Below are positions 1-7,477 of a stretch of DNA of 44,367 nt, one piece after another. The first letter of the stretch is position 1. The number at the start of each line of letters is the position of its first letter. The DNA lies in IMG/VR virus record IMGVR_UViG_3300042886_000434, positions 1 to 44,367 of that record; one strand, 5' to 3'. Below the pieces are notes generated by a model, which was not told the origin of the DNA, ran no database searches, and saw only the letters and a program-made list of their open reading frames with translations. The position numbers and the translations under genes were made by a program. Source of the stretch: a virus.

Positions 1-458
1 TGCTGATGCTCCAGCTGCACAGTTTCTCGCGCGCCATGCTGGTGTTCCTGACCGGCCCGCTCGGGTTGATCGGTGCGGCGACGACGCTGTTGTTGCTCCG
101 CGCGCCGATGGGCTTTGTCGCGCAGCTCGGCATTACCGCGCTCATCGGGATGATCATCCGCAACTCGGTCATCCTGGTCGACCAGATCGAGCAGGACGTA
201 GCGACCGGCGTACCGACCTGGACCGCCATCGTCGAGGCCGCCGTGCGGCGGTTCCGTCCCATCATCCTGACCGCGGCGGCGGCGGTGCTGGCGATGATCC
301 CGCTGTCGCGCAGCGGCTTCTGGGGCCCGATGGCGGCGGCCATCATGGGTGGCCTGATCATCGCCACGGTGCTGACGCTGCTGTTCCTGCCGGCGCTGTA
401 TGCGGCGTGGTTCCGCGTCAAGCGGCCTGAAGCCGAAGCCGCCGCGCCAACGGCCTGA
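1..458 (+). CDS. RND efflux transporter permease, C-terminal end (partial)
   Basis: This is the last ~152 residues of an inner-membrane RND/HAE1-type proton-driven efflux pump; the start lies left of the window. The fragment shows the typical C-terminal block of transmembrane helices: two hydrophobic segments near the beginning, a short charged stretch (NSVILVDQIEQD) characteristic of the conserved RND permease C-terminal half, the RFRPIILTA motif, then two more hydrophobic helices and a short Ala/Glu-rich cytoplasmic tail. It is a chromosomal gene and marks sequence outside the prophage. Family assignment is firm; substrate and partner proteins cannot be told from this fragment. Confidence 0.9.
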   Translation, partial: LMLQLHSFSRAMLVFLTGPLGLIGAATTLLLLRAPMGFVAQLGITALIGMIIRNSVILVDQIEQDVATGVPTWTAIVEAAVRRFRPIILTAAAAVLAMIPLSRSGFWGPMAAAIMGGLIIATVLTLLFLPALYAAWFRVKRPEAEAAAPTA

Positions 459-553
459 CCTGGCGCCGGGGGAGGGCTGGAAACCCTGCGGCGACTGCGA
501 TACAATCGCGGGCTTCCTTCCCGGCGCCCCTTGCGGGCGCCGCGGTCCATCCA

Positions 554-640
554 GCGAGGGTGGCGAAATTGGTAGACGCACCAGGTTTAGGTCCTGACGC
601 CAGCAATGGTGTAGGGGTTCGAGTCCCCTCCCTCGCACCA
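554..640 (+). tRNA. tRNA-Leu (anticodon TAG)
   Basis: An 87-nt tRNA with complementary acceptor arms GCGAGGG / CCCTCGC, an encoded CCA end, a T-loop TTCGAGT and the anticodon loop TTTAGGT, giving anticodon TAG. It has a long variable arm, as expected for tRNA-Leu. It is a host gene. A phage integrase begins 193 bp downstream in the same direction, so the 3' half of this tRNA is the probable attB/attL core. The right-hand att copy is outside the window, so the core cannot be delimited here. Confidence 0.95.
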
Positions 641-641
641 A

Positions 642-662
642 AGCCCATTTTTGGGCTGTTTT
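642..662 (+). terminator. Rho-independent terminator after tRNA-Leu
   Basis: Perfect 6-bp stem AGCCCA / TGGGCT (642-647 with 652-657), a TTTT loop, then G and TTTT. It begins directly after the encoded CCA end and would end the tRNA transcript. Confidence 0.75.
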
Positions 663-783
663 CCACCGTTTCACACGTTCACGCGCTTTCATGCTTTTCA
701 GGCACGCAAAGCCAAGCCAGCAAAGGCTTGGGCTGTCTCTGCATGCCCCCGCTTTCACGCGCCTTATCGCTCTAATTTTCACT

Positions 784-829
784 TATACTCTGTGCCTCGG
801 CCCCATTTTGGCCCCACGTTCGGCCCCAC
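784..829 (+). promoter_or_regulatory. Integrase upstream region: -10-like box and three GGCCCCA repeats
   Basis: A TATACT box (784-789) is followed by three direct repeats of GGCCCCA(C) at 799-805, 810-817 and 822-829, with start-to-start spacings of 11 and 12 bp, ending 3 bp before the integrase start. No convincing -35 hexamer is visible. Repeats of this kind next to a phage integrase are candidates for arm-type integrase or excisionase binding sites; that role is inference. Confidence 0.4.
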
Positions 830-832
830 GCT

Positions 833-1837
833 ATGGCATACATCACCAAATCGGGAACAGGCTGGCGCGCTCAGGTGAAGGTAAAGGGCGAGCGCGACAG
901 TCGGGTATTCGACACAAAAGCCGAAGCCCATGCCTGGGGGGCGAAGCGCGAGACGGAGATGCGCTCCATCGAAGGCGGGATGGGCAGCAAAACCCATACG
1001 ATCGGCAATGTGCTTGATACCTACCGGCAAAAGGTGAGCCCGAAGAAGCGGGGCGCGCGCTGGGAAATGCTCCGCCTTGACCTGATCGGCCGGAAGGAGA
1101 TCGATGGCAAGCTCTTCCGTGACATCCGTTTGGCCGACCTGAAGCCGCGGCACATCACGGCCTGGCGTGATGCCAGAGAGCGGGAGGTGGCTGGCTCGTC
1201 AGTCTCCCGGGAGATGTCGCTGCTCTCGCATGCGCTCAAGGTGGCGCGCGACGAATGGGGATGGTTGCTTACCGATCCCATGAAGACGGTTGGCCGGCCA
1301 GCCGACAATCCACCGCGCGAGCGCCGCATCACAGACACTGAAATTGAGCGAATCACGCAGGCGCTCGGATTCCAAGAGGAGCTACCTGTGGAATTGCCGG
1401 TTCAACGGGTGGCTGTGGCATTTCTGTTCGCCATTGAGACAGCCATGCGCTCGGGGGAAATTCTAGGCCTTACCATCCACACCGTGGATAAGGCGGCGCG
1501 TGTGGCACATTTGCCGTTGACTAAGAACGGGGGCGCTCGAGACGTCCCGCTATCCACGCGCGCCCTCGAACTGCTCGAACTGCTGCCCGCAGTAGAGGAG
1601 GGGATGCCGCTTTTCAACTTGGGCGACCAGAGCAGAGATGCGCTTTTCCGGAAAGGTCGAGACCGTTCCGGCATCAAGAACCTCACATTCCACGACACAC
1701 GCCACGAAGCCATCACGCGGCTGGCAAAGAAGCTCCAGCCGCTGGCCTTGGCCCGAATGACGGGGCACACGGACCTCAATGAATTGATGACGTACTACAA
1801 CGAGTCGGCGGCGGATATTGCCGCCCAGCTCGGCTAG
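833..1837 (+). CDS. int: Tyrosine-family phage integrase
   Basis: 334-residue site-specific recombinase that integrates and excises the prophage. The N-terminal part (about 1-60) resembles an arm-binding domain, about 65-160 a core-binding domain, and 165-334 the catalytic domain. Visible catalytic residues are R206 (in TAMRSGEILGL), K231, H287 and R290 (HDTRHE), H312 (MTGH), and the nucleophile Tyr at 321 or 322 (LMTYY). Length and motif spacing are normal, so it should be active. It reads away from the adjacent tRNA-Leu, and its stop codon overlaps the stop of the convergent excisionase-like gene. Confidence 0.95.
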   Translation: MAYITKSGTGWRAQVKVKGERDSRVFDTKAEAHAWGAKRETEMRSIEGGMGSKTHTIGNVLDTYRQKVSPKKRGARWEMLRLDLIGRKEIDGKLFRDIRLADLKPRHITAWRDAREREVAGSSVSREMSLLSHALKVARDEWGWLLTDPMKTVGRPADNPPRERRITDTEIERITQALGFQEELPVELPVQRVAVAFLFAIETAMRSGEILGLTIHTVDKAARVAHLPLTKNGGARDVPLSTRALELLELLPAVEEGMPLFNLGDQSRDALFRKGRDRSGIKNLTFHDTRHEAITRLAKKLQPLALARMTGHTDLNELMTYYNESAADIAAQLG

Positions 1838-2157
1838 TCCGTCTTGCGGGGGCGGCCAATCACCTTGTCTCGGTGCCCCTCAGTCCAGGCGATGACCTCC
1901 GATGCCTTCCATAGGGGTTGAGCCTTGCCTTTCCCATCGTCCTCTTCGCCGGCCGTCTTCGCTCTGGCCGCCGGCAAACGGATTGCCTTCGGGAATCCTG
2001 GCAGCGTGACGATGCGCTCTCCAACTACGCGTGTTGAGCGCTGCAAATAGGCGCCGATCATCTCCAGATTCCAGAGTTGCACGTCCAGTGGTAGCGCAGG
2101 TTTGATGCGTTTTCCGATGGCCTCGGCCAATCTCTCGATCAGGTCCGCTTCGCTCAT
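1834..2157 (-). CDS. Putative excisionase / small DNA-binding protein
   Basis: 107-residue protein with a central helix-turn-helix-like stretch (IGAYLQRSTRVVGERIVTLP) followed by a basic segment ending in WKASEVIAW, the arrangement of AlpA/Xis-type winged-helix proteins that choose integrase direction. The ATG start at 2157 overlaps the upstream stop (ATGA); an earlier in-frame GTG at 2178 is less likely. It is the last gene of its operon and sits tail-to-tail with the integrase. The excisionase role comes from position and fold resemblance and is not certain; a plain transcription regulator is the alternative. Confidence 0.6.
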   Translation of the reverse strand: MSEADLIERLAEAIGKRIKPALPLDVQLWNLEMIGAYLQRSTRVVGERIVTLPGFPKAIRLPAARAKTAGEEDDGKGKAQPLWKASEVIAWTEGHRDKVIGRPRKTD

Positions 2158-2672
2158 GCTGCCACCCCCGTCAGCCACGCTGCGGCTTCATCCCGCCGCG
2201 GCCTACTCTGTTTGGCGTCCAGCCATCGCCTCCGGTTGATCTCGGTCTGCGTCAAAGGCTTGGGTCGCTTTTCATCCTTGCCGGGGCCAAGCTCCCAAAG
2301 TTTCGGGGGATAACCAGCATCGTTGACGCGAGCGCCGTAATCGCCAATGTGCACTTCGGCTGGATGATGATTCCGAAGCTCTTCATAGACGTGCTGACGA
2401 GAAATGCCAATGCGCTTTGATATTTCGAGCGCAGACAGCGCCTCGCCGGATTTCAGCACCTGACAGATCATCCGCCATGTGGGGGAGTTACCCGCCTTGC
2501 ATCCGCTGCCGCGCGGACCAAGTTTTAGCTTTGGTGCACGCTGAATGGCAGCAGCCTCGTTGCGCCCAGGCAGGCGATCAATCCACATCCTGATTGGCTC
2601 CCCATTGTGCCAATGGTCGCGCAGGATCTTGTCTTCTTCGGCGCTCCATTTGCGCCGGCATGATCTTTCCAT
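2154..2672 (-). CDS. Phage DNA-binding protein (Myb-like plus HTH)
   Basis: 172-residue basic protein. Residues ~8-45 (WSAEEDKILRDHW...) look like a SANT/Myb-type helical domain as found in phage GcrA-like regulators. Residues ~78-105 (SALEISKRIGISRQHVYEEL) form a clear helix-turn-helix. The start at 2672 has the Shine-Dalgarno GGAGGAG and lies one base past the upstream stop; the longer frame to 2786 would overlap the previous gene. It probably controls transcription of phage genes; target unknown. Confidence 0.7.
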   Translation of the reverse strand: MERSCRRKWSAEEDKILRDHWHNGEPIRMWIDRLPGRNEAAAIQRAPKLKLGPRGSGCKAGNSPTWRMICQVLKSGEALSALEISKRIGISRQHVYEELRNHHPAEVHIGDYGARVNDAGYPPKLWELGPGKDEKRPKPLTQTEINRRRWLDAKQSRPRRDEAAAWLTGVAA

Positions 2673-2673
2673 T

Positions 2674-3180
2674 TCACTCCTCCATCGCCTTCTGCACTGC
2701 AGCCTTAATGGCTTCCCTCGTTGCATCCCCGCCAGCGTGCAATCCGCGCTGATAGCAGATCGCCCTGGACATGCGCGCATACGCACTGGGACTCACCGCG
2801 ATTTGCGCCTCAACCTGTAGGGCGGCCGCGATTCGCTCGCGCTCTGCCTGATGCTTGGCGGCCATCTCGTTGATCGACTCGGCGAACTGGTCGGCTGTCA
2901 GCGAGAACGTGGCGGCGATGTCTGCGCGCACGTATTCGGTGTCTTCTGGCGAGCCGATCGGCTTGGCACCGTCCGGGCCCAGGTAAAGCCGCTCGGGGAT
3001 ACCATCAGTCGGCGCGTGGATGGGCTGACTCAGGCGCTCGGCGATCCAGCGCGCGGCCGCGTGCTTCTCCTCATCCGTTGCAAAGCCAGTCACCTCGAGC
3101 CTCACATCCGGGAAGAGGCGCGCATGCACCACATCGCCGTTTTCGTCCACCAGCCAATGGCCGGTTGCTAGGGATTCCAT
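2674..3180 (-). CDS. Hypothetical phage protein
   Basis: 168 residues, soluble, mixed alpha/beta, with a helical C-terminal third rich in Ala, Glu and Gln (about 100-168). No domain recognised. It starts three bases after the stop of the small zinc-ribbon gene and ends one base before the next start, so it belongs to the excisionase operon. Function unknown. Confidence 0.65.
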   Translation of the reverse strand: MESLATGHWLVDENGDVVHARLFPDVRLEVTGFATDEEKHAAARWIAERLSQPIHAPTDGIPERLYLGPDGAKPIGSPEDTEYVRADIAATFSLTADQFAESINEMAAKHQAERERIAAALQVEAQIAVSPSAYARMSRAICYQRGLHAGGDATREAIKAAVQKAMEE

Positions 3181-3183
3181 GGC

Positions 3184-3318
3184 TCAGTGGCCGCAGGGCG
3201 GCACTTCTCCATCGTTGACAGGTGCGCCGCAGCCGATGCACTTACGCTCGGCCACGGGCTCTTCCGGCAAGCTCAGATCGGGATTCGTCCAATCATCCAA
3301 GTTCGGTTTCGTTTCCAT
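3184..3318 (-). CDS. Small zinc-ribbon protein, 44 aa
   Basis: 44-residue protein with a Cys2-Cys-His cluster at its C-terminus (KCIGCG ... PPCGH), likely one zinc ribbon. It is the first gene of the excisionase operon. A 14-bp operator palindrome lies 3 bases upstream of its ATG and supplies a TAATAC -10-like element; transcription from there would begin within about 3 bases of the start codon, so the message may be almost leaderless. Function unknown. Confidence 0.6.
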   Translation of the reverse strand: METKPNLDDWTNPDLSLPEEPVAERKCIGCGAPVNDGEVPPCGH

Positions 3319-3321
3319 GAT

Positions 3322-3335
3322 GCGAATGTATTAGC
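3322..3335 (-). promoter_or_regulatory. Phage operator palindrome (GCGAATGTATTAGC)
   Basis: One copy of the 14-bp element repeated across the phage. On the minus strand it reads GCTAATACATTCGC and contains a -10-like TAATAC. It lies inside the last codons of the upstream small membrane gene, whose TAA stop is within the palindrome, and just before the 44-aa zinc-ribbon gene. The -35 region is poor. Confidence 0.6.
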
Positions 3336-3510
3336 AGTGAGGGCAAAGGAAAGCGGCAGTCAGCAGGGCCAGCCCTAAGCCGTAGGCACAGCCGGCGAGG
3401 CAGTCTCGAATGTCGCCGCTCATGAGCAAGCCATCGAACCAGCGCGACCGGTACTGGACGGGGTTGCGGTATTGCAGGCGTCTTCTGAAGTCCATGGCGG
3501 CTCCGGTCAT
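3331..3510 (-). CDS. Small membrane protein, 59 aa
   Basis: 59-residue protein: a basic N-terminus (DFRRRLQYRN) and one hydrophobic segment near the C-terminus (about residues 38-55, GLGLALLTAAF), ending PHC. Its ATG overlaps the stop of the YqaJ-like exonuclease gene (ATGA), so it is translationally coupled to the recombination operon. Its 3' end is shared with an operator palindrome. Function unknown; the positive-inside arrangement suggests one inner-membrane helix. Confidence 0.55.
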   Translation of the reverse strand: MTGAAMDFRRRLQYRNPVQYRSRWFDGLLMSGDIRDCLAGCAYGLGLALLTAAFLCPHC

Positions 3511-5135
3511 GCGGCTTGCTTGTGAAGGGCCGTGCCGATGTGGCGTACCAGTGCGTCACAGATCAGGTCGAAGTCGCTTTCGTGGTAGAGCTTTGCGGCC
3601 TTGTCCGTTGTGGCATGCTTGAAACCGAGCGTTGCCAATCCTTCGGCGGTCAGCGTGATCGGCGACAAGCGCTCATTGATCTGGCCGAGTCGCAGCGTGG
3701 GGGCACTGGCCGGGGTCGTTCGCGAGACAACTGGACGGCCAGCAGGGATGGGCGAAGGGTCCGTCGGCCTCGCCATCGCCGTTTCGATGATCGGTTGCTC
3801 TGCTGCCGCTTGGGCGATAGCCTCGTCCGCTTTGCGCTTCGCTTCTTTCTCGTCCTCCTGCCGCTTGTGCTCAGCAATCCGCGCCGTCACTGCGAGCTCG
3901 AAATCGTCGGCTGGCTTCTGGATCAGCGCCTGAAGATCGCGGAACAGGAATGCATGCTCTGCGTGCGGCTTGTACCAGTCCAGTTTGGCGCGCAGATCCT
4001 TGGCGGCCGCATCGGCGGCGATCTTCCCATTTGCCAGCGCCGTGTCGAGCTTGTCGTAAAGGCTGGCGATCGTCTTCAGGCCCTTGATCGCGCCCACAAA
4101 GTCGGGCGTCGCAACAACGATCTCCACCGTCTTCAGTTCCGCGTTGATTGCTGCGACGTGCTCGGTGAACTTCCCGCGGCGCTCGGCGACCGCATTTTCC
4201 TTGATCTGCTTCTTGCGGCTCTCGACCAGCTTGTCGAGAGCGAGACGTTTGGTGCGAAGCTGCTCCCGGACGTGGTTGCCCGTGCGCATCAGTTCATCGA
4301 CGCTGGCCATCTGCGCGATCGCGGCATCCATTGCAATCTCGATTTCCTTCTCGGCCCGCTCGCAGAATGTGACGGTGGCCGCCGCATTGACGAAGTCTTC
4401 GTCGGTCTGCAGGTCGGTCTTGATGCTGGCGATGTATTGCTCGGCCGCCGTGCGGAACGCCGGCAGGTTGCTCGTGATGACTTCGCCGCGGATTTGGACG
4501 GCGAGCGCCGGCAATGCCATGATTGCGTCGGCTTTGGGCTTCTCGGGGATGACAATGGGCGCGTACTCGGCCAGATCCTTGCGAAACTGGCTCCAGCCAT
4601 CAACGATGTTGTCGAACCAAGCCCGATTCGGTTTGATCTCCAAGCTCACCATGTTGTCGTCGGTGCCATCCGAGCAGGTGAAAATCAGGCGCTCAGCGCC
4701 AGTCACCATCAGCACCTGTTGGGCCTGCGGCATGTATTCGTCAGGCAACTCGCCGTGCTCAAGCGATTCGGCCAGTGCGGCGTTCCATTGTTTGTGCTCC
4801 CACGCCGTGCGCTCATCCATCGTGAGGCCATCACATGATGCCGAGATATCGCCGATGGACATGGTGACGGGGTACAAGTCTTCGCCGAGGCTGGCCTCAA
4901 TGTAGGGCCGCGCCAGCGCCTCCACTTCATGGCCGCGATCAAGGATGTGCTCTTGTACCCAGTCGCTGAATTCCTTCGGCATGCTGGTGTGCTTCATGTG
5001 CAGCAATTCATTGCGCCTGACTTTCGGCGAGATTCCGAGCATCGCGGCGGCCTCACTTGCGCCGTGATGCGACAGGCGGAATTCGATCCAGGCGTCGGAT
5101 CCCTGCACTAGATCATGAGTGATTCGTTCAGTCAT
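3507..5135 (-). CDS. YqaJ-like recombination exonuclease
   Basis: 542-residue protein. The N-terminal ~210 residues match the YqaJ / lambda-exonuclease nuclease fold: GSDAWIEFRLSHHGASEAA (12-30), DRGHEVEALA (E70), and the metal-binding D102 followed by WEHK (E113, K115), an Asp...Glu-X-Lys core. The rest (about 220-542) is helical and charged, probably coiled coil, with no recognised domain. It should chew 5' ends of double-stranded DNA for the ERF annealing protein encoded just upstream. The ATG at 5135 overlaps the ERF gene by 8 bases; a longer frame to 5174 is less likely. Confidence 0.8.
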   Translation of the reverse strand: MTERITHDLVQGSDAWIEFRLSHHGASEAAAMLGISPKVRRNELLHMKHTSMPKEFSDWVQEHILDRGHEVEALARPYIEASLGEDLYPVTMSIGDISASCDGLTMDERTAWEHKQWNAALAESLEHGELPDEYMPQAQQVLMVTGAERLIFTCSDGTDDNMVSLEIKPNRAWFDNIVDGWSQFRKDLAEYAPIVIPEKPKADAIMALPALAVQIRGEVITSNLPAFRTAAEQYIASIKTDLQTDEDFVNAAATVTFCERAEKEIEIAMDAAIAQMASVDELMRTGNHVREQLRTKRLALDKLVESRKKQIKENAVAERRGKFTEHVAAINAELKTVEIVVATPDFVGAIKGLKTIASLYDKLDTALANGKIAADAAAKDLRAKLDWYKPHAEHAFLFRDLQALIQKPADDFELAVTARIAEHKRQEDEKEAKRKADEAIAQAAAEQPIIETAMARPTDPSPIPAGRPVVSRTTPASAPTLRLGQINERLSPITLTAEGLATLGFKHATTDKAAKLYHESDFDLICDALVRHIGTALHKQAA

Positions 5136-5994
5136 TTTCGTGAGCCCAGCTATCAATGGTGTTTTGTTGAGCAACGGTGAGTTTTTCGCCCTTCGACTCG
5201 ATGAACTTGATCATCGCGGCAGGCGTCTTTCGGCCAGATTTCACGACCTCACGCCATGAGTCCTTGTTTGCATCGAATTTCGTTTGGTCGTAGAACCGTG
5301 GCTCGGCGTCCTTTCCGGTGCCACGCGTGGCGGCGGCTTGCCCACCTTGGCTCCCAGGCTGATCGTCGGCGCCTCCACCATCATCGTCATCACCTTTCGT
5401 GGATTTCCCAATGGCCGCGAGCAGGCTGTATCGTTCGAGATAGGTAACGGCGCTCCCGGCTTGCTGCATGACATTCTTCTTGCCGCTTGTGTCGGGCGGG
5501 CCTTCCATCCGGACCCTCTTCGAGTGACCGTCGACATGTGTGACGATGCAATCGACGATAATCTTTCCCAACTCTTGCTGAATGTCCCAGTCATAGGTCA
5601 AACCATGGCGCGCCATGACGAGGCCAACGGCGTCTTCGATGTCGGAAAGTTCTGCGTGTTTGTAGCCGACGAAGTCACCCTCTCGGGTCGTGTATCCGAC
5701 CTGCTTTCGCTTGAAGATCGGTGGGCACTCGGCCTTGAATGCAGCCATCGCGCGCCGATAGGTCTTCTTCGCTTCATTGGCCTCCCACTCCATCTGCATC
5801 TTCATCAGACGCTCAAGACGATCAAGGTCCGCGCCGCTCTGAATGGCGAAGCGCAAAAGATCAACCGGCGTCGTAAGCGATGCGGCATTGGGTTGCTGGG
5901 CAATAGCCGATTGCTGCTGAACAACCGGCGGCTTTGTGGTCGGCGCTTCTGCGGCCTCGATGTCGATCACATCGGTCATCGTTGCGGTGCTCAT
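5128..5994 (-). CDS. erf: ERF-family single-strand annealing protein
   Basis: 288-residue protein of the ERF superfamily, which anneals complementary single strands in phage recombination. The core (about 48-195) shows GYKHAELSDIEDAVG and the conserved SGKKNVMQQAGSAVTYLERYSL block. A disordered, Asp/Gly-rich linker (205-230) is followed by a short C-terminal helical region. It forms an annealase-exonuclease pair with the downstream YqaJ-like gene. Its start overlaps the KTSC gene stop (ATGA). Confidence 0.85.
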   Translation of the reverse strand: MSTATMTDVIDIEAAEAPTTKPPVVQQQSAIAQQPNAASLTTPVDLLRFAIQSGADLDRLERLMKMQMEWEANEAKKTYRRAMAAFKAECPPIFKRKQVGYTTREGDFVGYKHAELSDIEDAVGLVMARHGLTYDWDIQQELGKIIVDCIVTHVDGHSKRVRMEGPPDTSGKKNVMQQAGSAVTYLERYSLLAAIGKSTKGDDDDGGGADDQPGSQGGQAAATRGTGKDAEPRFYDQTKFDANKDSWREVVKSGRKTPAAMIKFIESKGEKLTVAQQNTIDSWAHEND

Positions 5995-6260
5995 GCTTGC
6001 TCCAGATTGGCCGACTCAATGCGGGTGTAGGGGAACTTGTCCGGGAACGGCTTGATGTGCTTGTAGAAGTACGAGCCGATCGACTCGGCGCCCTTGAGCG
6101 CGGCGAAGTCATCGGGCGTGAAGTTGCTGTAGTGGTAGACGCTGCCCGGCTTGTCGCTTTTGCTCTTGAACTGGATCGCGAGCGTCTGCGATTCGGGGTC
6201 GTAGCCGATGGCGTCGATTTGGCTGGACTCGACGGAATCCATGGTGATCTGCTGGTTCAT
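5991..6260 (-). CDS. KTSC domain protein
   Basis: 89-residue protein carrying a KTSC domain, a short beta-rich module common in phages: a Tyr...Ala-Ile-Gln-Phe strand pair, YHYSNFTPDDFAALK and the signature SIGSYFYKHIK. The ATG at 6260 has a strong AGGAGGA ribosome site 9 bases upstream; the frame open to 6311 would run through the operators. It is the first gene of the recombination operon. The biochemical role of KTSC is unknown; lysyl-tRNA synthetase-like proteins also carry it. Confidence 0.75.
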   Translation of the reverse strand: MNQQITMDSVESSQIDAIGYDPESQTLAIQFKSKSDKPGSVYHYSNFTPDDFAALKGAESIGSYFYKHIKPFPDKFPYTRIESANLEQA

Positions 6261-6279
6261 CTCTTCCTCCTGGTTGTTT

Positions 6280-6330
6280 GCGAATGTCTTAGCATGCGTG
6301 AACATTAGCACGTAGCTAATACATTAGCAA
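6280..6330 (-). promoter_or_regulatory. Promoter of the recombination operon with three operators
   Basis: Three copies of the 14-bp element: 6315-6328 (GCTAATACATTAGC, near-perfect palindrome), 6296-6309 (half site) and 6280-6293 (GCGAATGTCTTAGC). On the minus strand a -35 TTGCTA (6325-6330) and a -10 TAATGT (6302-6307) lie 17 bp apart, each overlapping one operator 19 bp from the other. The third copy would lie in the leader just past the start of transcription. Repressor binding would block the promoter directly. Confidence 0.7.
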
Positions 6331-6340
6331 GAACCGGAAA

Positions 6341-6365
6341 GAAAAAAGCGCCACGGCGGGCGCTT
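6341..6365 (-). terminator. Rho-independent terminator (leftward)
   Basis: On the minus strand AAGCGCC / GGCGCTT form a 7-bp stem (6359-6365 with 6346-6352) followed by a T-rich tail (TTTTCTTT). It ends a leftward transcript from the gene-free region 6366-7477, just before the promoter of the recombination operon. It therefore supports a dedicated non-coding RNA there. Confidence 0.75.
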
Positions 6366-7477
6366 GTCGGCAGACTATTTCTCTCGGTCTGCCAGCGGAG
6401 TCTTATCGCAGCTCTGCGGAGGACTTGTCGCAACCTCGGCGAGGGACTTCCCCTGCGTCTGGCCTCATGGCCATATGAAGCGGATTTTTCCGCTATTGGG
6501 CGCCGCAGCGCCCTGAATGCATGTAGGTAAAGGGCTCATCATGTCAGCGTACCTAGCCGTACTCCATCTGCAGCGGCCTATATGCCTGGTCTAGTCGGCG
6601 TGGCATCTGCGCTCGAAAGCTCCGCCACGGCCATGCTATCCCCGCTGGAGCCCACAGCAGAGGAATCAACCAGAGAAGCAAGAACCAAACGATCAATCGC
6701 TGCTCCTGTAAGTGTGGCTGGTGACGGGTTCCAGCGTCCGCCCAATCGTTGCGGCCGGTTTGTGCCCTCGGCTCGGCTTCCTCGGATGATTGAGGTGCGT
6801 ACTGCGGTGGCGTGTAATCTGGCGCCCCTGCGCGGAATCGAACCGCGCTACTGCACGAATAGACAAGTTCGCCGTAGTCCAACCCGGGGCATGATTGTTG
6901 AGGGGCCGGACGCTACCCCGGCATTGTGTTTCGACTTCATCCTTGGCACCCCAAGGTAGGGCGGTCTGCGGCCACCTGCCTGCCTTAGTCCGGTTGGATT
7001 TCTGTGGTCCGGCTGATCCCACTGTGCGCCTCTCCGATTCCTAGCGCATTCCCTCACGTCATGGCGCCTGGGCGCGACATCCAGGTAACGCGTCTTCGCC
7101 ATGCGTGAAGGTTGAGTGTTGCTGGGCTACTTTCACCGCTACGTACTGAGTTGGCCGATGGCCCGGTCTTTAACGGGGATGGGTACTAGCCACCCGGATT
7201 CAGTCATGCAGAAACACTCAAGGATGGTGGCTTGACGCACTGGCTCTGCACTCAGCGTCACGCTGGCAATAGCAGGAGCACGCGAAGCCGCCATGCTTGA
7301 GAGTGCTGGGTTTAAGCTATAACCCTTCCCGGATATCCAGCCCAGCGAAGCTCTCCGGTGTAGTCGGTCTAAGGCTCCCCGCTGACTGGGCCGACACCCT
7401 CAGCGGATCAATGCTCTCTCGCAGGTATTCGTGCGGCGTCTCACCGCAGCGGCTTATCTAGCGGCCGTCGCTTCGGG
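6366..7477 (-). ncRNA. Candidate large structured phage RNA (~1.1 kb)
   Basis: No credible gene occupies this stretch, yet it is full of paired segments. Examples: 7215-7233 with 7285-7305, a near-continuous long stem enclosing 7233-7238 with 7255-7260; 7054-7066 with 7097-7108, 12 bp with one bulge and CCTGG/CCAGG inside; 7308-7312 with 7321-7325; 6369-6375 with 6387-6393; 6498-6503 with 6508-6513, whose minus-strand loop TGCG is a UNCG tetraloop. 7363-7367 pairs with 7391-7395 while 7379-7385 pairs with 7400-7406, a pseudoknot order. A leftward terminator ends it. It follows the acyl carrier protein gene and may share its promoter. Setting and size recall GOLLD/ROOL phage RNAs; identity is not established. 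Confidence 0.55.
6820..6906 (-). other. tRNA-like element inside the structured RNA
   Basis: On the minus strand an 87-nt segment has a 6-of-7 acceptor pairing (GCCCCTC with CAGGGGC), a discriminator G and encoded CCA, a perfect T-arm CGCGG-TTCGATT-CCGCG with correct spacing, and a weak D-stem CAAT/GTTG. The anticodon arm is not canonical (CGAA/TTCG with an 8-base loop inside a CTAC/GTAG stem). It may be a decayed tRNA, a tRNA mimic, or an unusual tRNA that needs covariance scoring. Confidence 0.35.

Noticed and set aside
418-666. 82-codon minus-strand ORF over the tRNA-Leu
   Set aside because: Antisense to the tRNA and the efflux gene end; no ribosome site or domain.
3516-4838. 440-codon plus-strand ORF
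   Set aside because: Lies antisense to the YqaJ-like exonuclease gene, with Arg/Leu/Asp composition typical of a high-GC shadow and no motif.
6553-6882. 109-codon minus-strand ORF
   Set aside because: Runs through the tRNA-like T-arm and hairpins; no ribosome site or domain, and the translation looks like RNA-gene shadow.
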